NCBI GenBank assembly: GCA_035286745.1
Contig: DATECU010000129.1
Location: 1 to 19,291, forward strand
Length of the DNA stretch: 19,291 nt
Source of the DNA: DATECU01 sp035286745
GTDB taxonomy: Bacteria > Acidobacteriota > Vicinamibacteria > Fen-336
Direction: 5' to 3'
Shown: piece by piece, positions 1 to 6,320 of the stretch
Layout: every line of letters begins with the position of its first letter
How positions within the stretch are numbered: the first letter of the stretch is position 1
The notes under the pieces: model-generated
Databases searched by the model: none
The model's input: only the letters and a program-made list of their open reading frames with translations
What the model was told of the DNA's origin: nothing
Made by a program: the position numbers and the translations under genes

Positions 1-614
1 ACCGTTGCCGCATCGCGGCCCCCAGCCGCGGTGCGATGGCGGTCGTGAACGCAGGCAACGGTAGGCGCCACGAAGTGCAGGGACCCGGGGAGGAAGCGGT
101 GATCCTCGCTTGCCAGGTGCACCCAGGCGATGGAGAAGCCGCCGCCGAGCGCTTGAGCGGGCGGCTCCAGGGCACGCTTGGAGACATGTGTCACCAGGTC
201 TTCAAGGTGACCGAGCTCGCTGAGGTCGGTGCAGAGCCTCATGAAGATGCGCCGCAGCCAGAGCGGCGAACCCTCCAGGTTCTCACCCAGATTCCAGCAA
301 GCGGCCAGGGTGGCGGCTTGCCGGCCGGCCGGGAGCTTGGCGAGGTGCCGGGGCACCAGCTCGTTCCACGCGAGGGTGAAGAAGTTGCTGCCCACCGACG
401 AGGGGAACAGATACCCGAGACCGATGGCCTCGGCACCTAACCGAAGGTAGCTCTCCAGGATCTGGCTCGCCTGGGCCTCGGGAACGGCCGCGGCCTGGAG
501 GGCCTCGGCGAGCTGGTGGGCCGGCCCGCTGAGGAGCCGCTGCCACAGGTTGGCGTCCCAGCGCACGAAGCGGCGCCGGGCGTCCTGCTCGAGGTCGCTG
601 ACCAGCTCGCCCAC
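1..614 (-). CDS. Unrecognised protein encoded directly after MoxR, 3' end outside the window
   Basis: The minus strand is open without a stop from a GTG at 614-612 to the left edge (about 204 codons). The GTG directly abuts the TAG of the MoxR gene (zero spacing), and a weak purine-rich AGAAGG lies in the last MoxR codons, so translational coupling is likely. The visible protein is soluble and largely helical, with Trp, Leu and Arg-rich segments such as RFVRWDANLWQRLL and AACWNLGENLEGSPLWLRRI. It shows no signal peptide, membrane segment or motif that I recognise. MoxR ATPases usually work with von Willebrand A proteins and accessory proteins encoded next to them, so this is probably an accessory subunit or substrate adaptor of that ATPase; that is inference from position only. 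The C-terminus is missing. Confidence 0.75.
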   Translation of the reverse strand, partial: MGELVSDLEQDARRRFVRWDANLWQRLLSGPAHQLAEALQAAAVPEAQASQILESYLRLGAEAIGLGYLFPSSVGSNFFTLAWNELVPRHLAKLPAGRQAATLAACWNLGENLEGSPLWLRRIFMRLCTDLSELGHLEDLVTHVSKRALEPPAQALGGGFSIAWVHLASEDHRFLPGSLHFVAPTVACVHDRHRTAAGGRDAAT

Positions 615-2138
615 CTACTTCGCCTTCTGCTTCAGCCAGTGGGCGTAGTTCTGGTAGCGGCTGTACATGGACTTGAGCTGGATGATGTCCTCGTACACCG
701 GGCCCGAGAGCTCGGACTTGGTCATGAGCTGCTCGAGCAGCGCGGTGACGGAGCCCAGGCGCTTCTCGGTGGTCTTGAGGTCCACGCCCTCCAGTCCCTG
801 GTCCAGCTCCCTGCGCAGGGCTGTCACCTTCCTCCGGGTCGGCTCGTGCTTCGGAAACTGCTCCATCGCGGTGTCGAACATGCTGCGGATCCAGGCCACA
901 CGGTCCTGGAGCAGCGCCCGCTTGCCCTTGGCTTCGAAGAATGGGCTTCGTGCGTTGGGCACCAGCTTCTCGTGCAGCACCCAGGGCACGATCTGGCGCA
1001 GGTCCTCCGGCTCCACCTCCGCGTGGCCACGGAAGTAGGCGAGCGCTTTGGCGAAGTGGAGGCAGGTCTGGTAGGCGCGGGCGGAGACGCCGTTCTCGGT
1101 CTGGGTGCAGAGGTGGACCTTCTTGTCCAGGGGGCATTGCTCGGTGCAGACGGTGGCGACGCTCTGCCCCGCCAGCTTCAGGGTGTCCTTGCTCTTGGCC
1201 TCGAACTGCGGTGACGCCTGGCGGCAGAAATCGAGCTGGCCCAGGAAGAAGCCCAGCCGGTCCATCACCGGCTCCGGGAGCTGGACGGCCAGGATGGCCT
1301 GGAAGATCCTGGCCAGCTCGCTGGCCGTGAACACGATCTCCTTGGGGACCAGCTCCTCCGGGGTCTTGTCGGCCTCGATGCGCTGAAGCAGCGTGGAGAG
1401 GAAGCCGGAGTTGAAGGGGACCGCGCGCACCACCACGTCGATGCGATCCTTCAGGGCCTCGATCACCTGGAAAGTGCCGCCGCCGGCGTCGTCGTTGGCG
1501 GTCAGGAACCAGCTCGAGCGCCCGGCGTACACGTATTGATCGAACATCTCCGCATAACCCTCGGCCATGAGGGACAAGAGCGCCGACTGGGTCTTGGTGG
1601 GGATCCGGTTGTACTCGTCGATGATCTTGACCCGCTCGCCGATCCACTTGCGCCAGGCGATCTTGATGGCCGACATGTCCTCGGCCTTGAGCATGTCCGA
1701 CGGGAGCGGCGAGCCCAAGAGGTCGGCGATGGAGAGCTGCGGGTGGCCGCGCTGGATGGAGCGGCGCACCTGGTCGCGGGTCATGCCGGAGACCAGCGCC
1801 ATCAGGATCGCCGAGGTGGTCTTGCCCCGGCCGGGGCCGCCTATCAGCAAGGCGCGGCGGCAACTGAAGAGCGTGAGCATGGGGATGAGCACGAAGGAGC
1901 TGTAGCTCATCTCGTCGTGGAGCAGGATCTCGTCCCCGGCGTTGTTCTTGAGGCGCGAGCGGCCACCGTACTCGATGTCGTAGTAGGGGCAGATCACCGC
2001 GTTGTTGGTGATCCACCAGTAGGCCTGACGCATCTTGTGGTGGAGGTCCTTGCCCTCGCGCTCGGACAGGTGGACGGTGAGGTCCTTGCCGGCCTTGGCG
2101 CGGCCCTCGAGAAGCCGGGTCAGGGGGTTCTCAGCCAT
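615..2138 (-). CDS. MoxR-type AAA+ ATPase with cysteine-cluster insertion
   Basis: A 507-residue AAA+ ATPase of the MoxR clade, expected to be a cytoplasmic chaperone-like hexamer acting with von Willebrand A partners. Visible are Walker A GGPGRGKT (about 100-107), Walker B KIIDEYNRIP (171-180, D174/E175), a sensor-1-like stretch SWFLTANDDAGG (about 209-220), a candidate arginine finger in EALKDRID (about R232), and a lid beginning near VSARAYQ (about 350) with the usual GHAEVEPEDLRQIVPWVL pattern. Length exceeds the roughly 320 residues of simple MoxR proteins: there is an N-terminal extension of about 90 residues, a C-terminal helical tail, and a segment with C304, C330, C334 and C343, plus C358 in the lid. 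Gene order and the zero-gap downstream gene suggest an operon of a MoxR/vWA 'ternary' type; the vWA gene itself is not in view. The ATG at 2138 has no Shine-Dalgarno sequence but a TACAAT just upstream. Confidence 0.9.
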   Translation of the reverse strand: MAENPLTRLLEGRAKAGKDLTVHLSEREGKDLHHKMRQAYWWITNNAVICPYYDIEYGGRSRLKNNAGDEILLHDEMSYSSFVLIPMLTLFSCRRALLIGGPGRGKTTSAILMALVSGMTRDQVRRSIQRGHPQLSIADLLGSPLPSDMLKAEDMSAIKIAWRKWIGERVKIIDEYNRIPTKTQSALLSLMAEGYAEMFDQYVYAGRSSWFLTANDDAGGGTFQVIEALKDRIDVVVRAVPFNSGFLSTLLQRIEADKTPEELVPKEIVFTASELARIFQAILAVQLPEPVMDRLGFFLGQLDFCRQASPQFEAKSKDTLKLAGQSVATVCTEQCPLDKKVHLCTQTENGVSARAYQTCLHFAKALAYFRGHAEVEPEDLRQIVPWVLHEKLVPNARSPFFEAKGKRALLQDRVAWIRSMFDTAMEQFPKHEPTRRKVTALRRELDQGLEGVDLKTTEKRLGSVTALLEQLMTKSELSGPVYEDIIQLKSMYSRYQNYAHWLKQKAK

Positions 2139-2143
2139 GTGGG

Positions 2144-2149
2144 ATTGTA
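2144..2149 (-). promoter_or_regulatory. Possible -10 element immediately upstream of the MoxR start
   Basis: On the minus strand TACAAT is followed by only five bases before the MoxR ATG (2138-2136), and there is no Shine-Dalgarno sequence. If used, transcription would begin at or very near the start codon, giving a leaderless mRNA. No good -35 hexamer is visible 16-18 bp upstream, so this is a weak call. Confidence 0.3.
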
Positions 2150-2150
2150 C

Positions 2151-2335
2151 AACGCAGCACTCAGCCTTCAGCTTTCAGCAGTCAGCGACGGAACGGGGCG
2201 CCAGTGAACGAGCGGTGAGCCTTCGCTGACAGCTAGCCGCTTCGGTCCTCCGCCTCCCGCCGATCGCGTTCGGTGGCGGCATCCCACGGTCCCGCTTCCG
2301 TAGCTGATCGCTGATTGCTGTGCGCTGACTGCTTC
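2151..2335. repeat. CAGC/GCTG-rich intergenic repeat with inverted arms
   Basis: The 201 bp between the MoxR start and the next gene has no ORF of coding character. Its left arm (about 2155-2190) repeats TCAGC-type units and its right arm (about 2301-2335) carries the complementary GCTGA-type units, so the two are an imperfect inverted repeat. The longest perfect match I see is GCAGTCAGCG at 2178-2187 against its reverse complement at 2323-2332. Such TCAGC-rich spacers recur between genes in many bacterial genomes; function unknown. Confidence 0.5.
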
Positions 2336-2339
2336 CGTT

Positions 2340-3200
2340 CTACGCCTTCAACACCGCCCCGCCGGGACCGAAGCCGAGGGTGAGACAAAGCGTGGCGGAC
2401 CCGGGTCCAGGGCGTAGCTCGTGGCGAGTGGATTCGGCGAACAGCTCGGCGTCGTTCAGGGCCAGGACCCGAGGCTCGGCCCCCGACCAGGGGTGGAGGC
2501 GTTCGTCGACGATCGCGAAGACGCGCGGGAGCAGCTCGCTATCGCCCTGCCAGCCGTAGGTGCAGGGGCCGAGAGCGCAATCGTCATCCAGGGGGCAGGG
2601 GAGGCTGAGGACCAGAGCGGGGTCGGCGGCGTCGACGCCGTGAAGCAGATCGATCAGAGCGCCGGCAATGAAGGCCGCCGCGGACTCGGTGGGCGCGCCC
2701 TGACTGGTTCCGTCTTCGAGGATGAAGCGTCGGGGCAAGATCGACAGGTCGCGGGGCCACGCCGTACGCCTACCGCCGGCCGAGCCCTTGATCGAGGTCT
2801 GGCCCACGTCGAGGATGGCACCGCCACCGCTGCCGCGCCCCTCCAACAGCGCCAAGCCCCCAGCCTCGTGTATCCACCGGCCCTCGGCCGCGAAGGAAAG
2901 CGGAAGCGGTGTGCGCCGCGCCAGCTCCTCGCGGAGGCCGGGGATTGCGGTGAGGCCGCCCCCCAGGTGCACATGGGGGGTGCCGAAGTGGCCGGCCATG
3001 CCGACGATCGCCGGTGCCAGGGTCACGGCCAGCAGAGACGCGATCTCCCTTTCCGGTCGGCCCGCCGAGCGGAAACCCTCGACCCGAGGCGCGCCCGCCA
3101 GGTCCCACAGGGGACCTTCCCCGGCCGGCCAGTTCCAGACCTCGACCGCCGAGACGCCGGCGGGTCGCACTCGCTCCACGCGCCAGCGGCCGAGCTTCAT
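2340..3200 (-). CDS. ROK-like actin-fold (ASKHA) protein with circularly permuted motif order
   Basis: A 286-residue protein of the sugar kinase / actin-fold superfamily. In ordinary ROK kinases the order is phosphate-1 DxGxTxxKG, then PGxVD, then NDAxxxxxxE, then the GTGxGGG phosphate-2 loop, and finally the C-terminal adenosine motif GGG. Here the adenosine-type segment comes first (HVHLGGGLTAIPGLREEL, about 77-94, followed by an AGGLALLEG helix, about 113-121). A short Gly-rich linker leads to phosphate-1 ILDVGQTSIKG (about 129-139), then SLPCPLDD (about 199-206), NDAELFAES (about 249-257) and LTLGFGPGGAVL (about 273-284), where the protein ends. That is a circular permutation of the fold. 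Its ATG overlaps the stop of the upstream glycosyltransferase by 4 bp (ATGA), so the two are translationally coupled. A role in phosphorylating a sugar or sensing a ligand is inference; the classical ROK zinc motif CxCGxxGC is absent. Confidence 0.8.
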   Translation of the reverse strand: MKLGRWRVERVRPAGVSAVEVWNWPAGEGPLWDLAGAPRVEGFRSAGRPEREIASLLAVTLAPAIVGMAGHFGTPHVHLGGGLTAIPGLREELARRTPLPLSFAAEGRWIHEAGGLALLEGRGSGGGAILDVGQTSIKGSAGGRRTAWPRDLSILPRRFILEDGTSQGAPTESAAAFIAGALIDLLHGVDAADPALVLSLPCPLDDDCALGPCTYGWQGDSELLPRVFAIVDERLHPWSGAEPRVLALNDAELFAESTRHELRPGPGSATLCLTLGFGPGGAVLKA

Positions 3201-4387
3201 CCGGCGATCCCGGCGATCAGCTCGGCGGCGCGCGCAGCACCGTCGTGCCGTCGGTAGGCGGCCTGGACACGGCGCGCGTTGGCCCGCTCCGGTCCCTCGG
3301 TCATGAGAGCCTGGAGAGCCTCACGAAGGGCCGCCACCGTGAGCCCTTGGCGATCCAGGCTGCGCCCGGCCCCCGCCTTGGCCAGGAAGTAGGCCTGCAC
3401 CGGCTGGTCGTTGCAGATGGGCAGCAGCAGCAAGGGGACGCCGTGGGTCATCGCTTCCATCACCGAGTTGGCACCGCCGTGGGAAACCAGGACCGCGGCC
3501 CGCTTCAGCAGCGCGATCTGGGGCGCATACCGCACCGCGACGGCATCGCCAGGCAGTGTCGCCGGGAAGCCGCCCTGGGCGAGGTCCCCCGCGTTCATCA
3601 CCACTTGCACATCGAGGAAACTCGCCGCTTCGGCGATCAGAGAGAACAGGTCGGGCTGCCAGTAGATCTGGCTGCCGAAGGAGACGTAGACCAGCGCCCG
3701 GCGGTCGTCGAGCCGGTCCCACGGAAACGGCGGCTCGTCACCCCGCTCGCCCAGCGGTGTTGAGGGGCCCACCAGCTGGGTGGCTGGCGGAATGCTGGCG
3801 TCGCTGCCGACGAAGTCGGGGGTGGCGAAGATGACGTTGAGCAGAGGCGAGAGGCACTCGCAGGTCCGGAACGACGGTTTGAGTCCATAGCGCAAGAAGA
3901 GGGCGCTGCGTTCGGCGGCCAGGCTGCGCACGTTGCGGATCAATGCGAAGTCCAGGTCAGGCGGCTCCAGGAGCGTCAGCGCCGTCGACACTCCGGCCCA
4001 CGGGACGCCTTCGAGACTGGCGGCGATCACGCCCTGGTAGAGCATGCCGTCGGTGGCCACGACAAGGGGGCGGAAGGACCGGATCACCGCCCGTACCGGG
4101 TCGACCTGCTCCGGCACCGCCTCGATGAGGAGCCCGCGGATCCAAAGGCGGAGCGCCTCGGGGTCGAGCACCAAACGGGCCAGCGCCTCACCACCGGTGA
4201 TGTGCGCAGGCGGCGTGGGCTGGCCGTCGAGGGCCAGAACCTCGACGCCCAGGCGAGTGAGCTGCTCCGACGGCTCGGGGAAGCTGAGCCAGCCGACGTG
4301 ATGACCGGCCCGCATCAGGTGCTGGGCCACGCCGACCATCGGGTTGAGATGGCCCTTCTCGGTCGAGGTCATGAGCAGGACGCGCAT
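3197..4387 (-). CDS. MGT-type GT-B glycosyltransferase (GT1-like)
   Basis: A 396-residue glycosyltransferase of the macrolide / UDP-glucuronosyl transferase (GT1) type. It starts MRVLLMTSTEKGHLNPMVGV, the usual N-terminal strand and loop with His14 as the probable base. The C-terminal nucleotide-sugar half carries YVSFGSQ and then SHGGANSVMEAMTHGVPLLL with NDQPVQAYFL, matching the UDPGT signature including the HGG and DQ pairs. It has no transmembrane segment and should act in the cytoplasm on a small acceptor such as a lipid, pigment or natural product. The reading frame stays open upstream to 5008, but that part overlaps the divergent gene antisense; the family N-terminus fixes the start at ATG 4387 (ATG 4405 is the only close alternative, and neither has a good ribosome site). 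Its stop overlaps the permuted ROK-like gene by 4 bp. Confidence 0.92.
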   Translation of the reverse strand: MRVLLMTSTEKGHLNPMVGVAQHLMRAGHHVGWLSFPEPSEQLTRLGVEVLALDGQPTPPAHITGGEALARLVLDPEALRLWIRGLLIEAVPEQVDPVRAVIRSFRPLVVATDGMLYQGVIAASLEGVPWAGVSTALTLLEPPDLDFALIRNVRSLAAERSALFLRYGLKPSFRTCECLSPLLNVIFATPDFVGSDASIPPATQLVGPSTPLGERGDEPPFPWDRLDDRRALVYVSFGSQIYWQPDLFSLIAEAASFLDVQVVMNAGDLAQGGFPATLPGDAVAVRYAPQIALLKRAAVLVSHGGANSVMEAMTHGVPLLLLPICNDQPVQAYFLAKAGAGRSLDRQGLTVAALREALQALMTEGPERANARRVQAAYRRHDGAARAAELIAGIAG

Positions 4388-4408
4388 GGGGAGGGAGGTT
4401 ATCATCGC

Positions 4409-4416
4409 CGGGGAGG
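4409..4416 (+). promoter_or_regulatory. Ribosome binding site fixing the start of the hydrolase-kinase fusion
   Basis: GGGGAGG lies five bases before ATG 4421 and supports that start, rather than the longer reading frame that begins at 4202 inside the divergent glycosyltransferase gene. The two divergent start codons are separated by only 33 bp, so core promoters for one or both genes must overlap coding sequence. Confidence 0.6.
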
Positions 4417-4420
4417 CGCG

Positions 4421-6250
4421 ATGAAGGTCCTGCTCCTGAGCGAGTGCCTGCAGAACGAGTTCGTGGCGCCGCTCCCGCCCGGAGCGCCGCTGCCCAACGC
4501 CCTCCACATCGGCCGCGCCGAGAGCCGGCGTCTGCTGGGGGATCCGCTCTCCGACTGGAAGGCGGAAGGTCCACTGGCCCGCTTCCTCGCGGCCTGGTCG
4601 GCGGGGGCCGGTCCCGACCACGCTTCGATCCACATCCGCGACTGGCACGACGCCACTGATCGGGCGACCAGATCCCACCTCGATCACTTCGGGGCTCATT
4701 GCCTTCAGGGCAGCGAGGGCGCGCGCTTCGTGGCCCCTCTCGAAGCAGCAGTCGGGAGCGACCAGACCTCTACCGTGGATGCAGCCATCCTCTCCGACTT
4801 CGTGGGCACCGACCTGGAAGTCACGGTGAAACGGTTCGTCGGCGACCAAGAGGAGGTGCGGGTCGGCCTGATCGGCGTGTGGACCGACGTCAAAGTCCGC
4901 TACCTCGCCTACGACCTGACGACCCGGATGGGCCTGACGGATATCGCCGTCTGCTCGGCCCTCACCGCGTCCCGGAGCCGGATCCACCATCGTCAGGCGC
5001 TGGAGCACCTGGGCGCCAGCCTGGGGGTGGTGGTCATCGACTCCATCCCCGAGTTCCTGAGCTGGCTGCGCATAGCGGGCTGGACTGCGCCCACCGTGGG
5101 CCGAGCCTCCCCCGCACCGGAGGTGCGGATGCCGGACACTGAAACGCTGGGTGAAGAGGAGCGCCGGCTGGTCGAGTACTTGTTCCGCGACTGTCGTGAG
5201 GTGGCGCTCGAGCCGCTGTCGGGCGGTTTCTCAGGCTCGCGGGTCTTTCGCACGGCTTCCACCGATCGCCGCGGCATGAGGGAGGTTCCCTTCGTGGTCA
5301 AGATCGACACCCACGCCAAGATCGGCCGGGAACGGGTGGCGGTGGAGGGTGTCGAGAACCTGCTGGGCGCAGCTTCGCCCCGGCTCAGCGAATACGTGGA
5401 TCTCGAAACCCTGGGAGCCATCAAATACCAGTTCGCCACCATGCACGGCGGCGAGGTGCGCACGCTGCAGAGAGCTTTCCGGGCCGCCGCCACACCCGAC
5501 GAGACAGGGCTCCTGATCGAGAATGTGATCGCGCGGGTGCTCAGGCGCCTCTACCAGGCTCCGGTCCTGGACCGGCTTCAGCTCTTCCGCTACTACGATT
5601 TCCAACAACGTTATGCGAAACACGCGCTGGCCCGGGTCTCCGCCCTGGCCGAAAGCGAAGTGGGTGTCCGGCTGCGGATCGCGGGCCTCGATGGCGACCT
5701 CCCACACCCGGGGCGTGCCTACCGGAGGGTGGAGGAGCTGCTGGCGGAGGAGGCCGGGGAGGTGGCGTGTTGCTGGGTCCACGGCGACCTGAACCTGGCC
5801 AACGTCCTGCTCGACACCAGCGGCAACACCTGGATGATCGACTACTACTGGACGCGGATCGGCCACGCCCTGCACGACGTCGCCAAGCTGGAGAACGATA
5901 TCAAGTTCATCCTGGTACCCCTTGCAGACGACGAGGCGCTGCGGCGGGTGGTGAGCTGGGAGCGCCTACTTCTGTCCCAGGACGATCTGCTGGCGCCGCC
6001 CCCCGCCCTCGGCGAAGCGCTGGCGGCCGATCTGGCCGTCGCCAAGGCGCACGCCGCCATCGTCACCCTCCGGCGGCTGGCGTCGGAGGTCCTGGTCGCG
6101 GCGGGCCTCACCTCGGCGGTCTCGGCCCGCGAGTACCGCATCGCCCAACTCCGCTACAGCGCCCACACCCTGAGCTTCGACGAGTGCGACCTGCGCCAGA
6201 AGCGCTTTGCCCTGGCCAGTACCTGCCTGCTCGCCGAACGAGTGGCCTGA
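4421..6250 (+). CDS. Isochorismatase-like pseudo-hydrolase fused to APH/ChoK-like kinase
   Basis: A 609-residue two-domain cytoplasmic protein. Residues 1 to about 215 have the isochorismatase (cysteine hydrolase) fold: MKVLLLSECLQNEFV at the start, IHIRDWHDATDRA and HLDHFGAHCLQGSEGARFV as in nicotinamidases, and IGVWTDVKV where active members have GVxTDxCV. The nucleophile position is Lys158, so classical hydrolysis is unlikely. Residues from about 245 to the end form a phosphotransferase kinase domain: LSGGFSGSRVF nucleotide loop, VVKID with K294, the Brenner-type HGDLNLANVLL (454-464, D456, N461) and MIDYYW with metal-binding D474. Catalytic residues of the kinase appear intact. Similar APH-like domains occur in multi-component 'ternary' conflict systems with MoxR or STAND NTPases (from memory of the TCAD9-type family; not checked). 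Divergent from the glycosyltransferase / permuted ROK operon. Confidence 0.88.
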   Translation: MKVLLLSECLQNEFVAPLPPGAPLPNALHIGRAESRRLLGDPLSDWKAEGPLARFLAAWSAGAGPDHASIHIRDWHDATDRATRSHLDHFGAHCLQGSEGARFVAPLEAAVGSDQTSTVDAAILSDFVGTDLEVTVKRFVGDQEEVRVGLIGVWTDVKVRYLAYDLTTRMGLTDIAVCSALTASRSRIHHRQALEHLGASLGVVVIDSIPEFLSWLRIAGWTAPTVGRASPAPEVRMPDTETLGEEERRLVEYLFRDCREVALEPLSGGFSGSRVFRTASTDRRGMREVPFVVKIDTHAKIGRERVAVEGVENLLGAASPRLSEYVDLETLGAIKYQFATMHGGEVRTLQRAFRAAATPDETGLLIENVIARVLRRLYQAPVLDRLQLFRYYDFQQRYAKHALARVSALAESEVGVRLRIAGLDGDLPHPGRAYRRVEELLAEEAGEVACCWVHGDLNLANVLLDTSGNTWMIDYYWTRIGHALHDVAKLENDIKFILVPLADDEALRRVVSWERLLLSQDDLLAPPPALGEALAADLAVAKAHAAIVTLRRLASEVLVAAGLTSAVSAREYRIAQLRYSAHTLSFDECDLRQKRFALASTCLLAERVA

Positions 6251-6265
6251 CGCCGGAAACAGAAG

Positions 6266-6295
6266 CGCCCACCGGTCGCACGGGACCGGTGGGCG
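6266..6295. terminator. Perfect 12-bp hairpin between convergent genes
   Basis: CGCCCACCGGTC (6266-6277) and GACCGGTGGGCG (6284-6295) form a 12-bp perfect stem with a 6-base loop. It lies 15 bp after the stop of the hydrolase-kinase gene and 25 bp before the stop of the convergent porin gene, so it can serve both as a bidirectional terminator. No run of T follows on the plus strand; a short GTTTCC follows on the minus strand. Confidence 0.7.
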
Positions 6296-6320
6296 ACGCG
6301 CATCCCCGGCGTGGCGCCGG

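Noticed and set aside
283..2016. Second minus-strand open frame overlapping MoxR
   Set aside because: Arg, Pro and Gly-rich low-complexity translation in a shifted frame; the MoxR frame has all AAA+ motifs.
4388..5008. N-terminal extension of the glycosyltransferase
   Set aside because: The open frame overlaps the hydrolase-kinase gene antisense; the known family N-terminus begins at ATG 4387.
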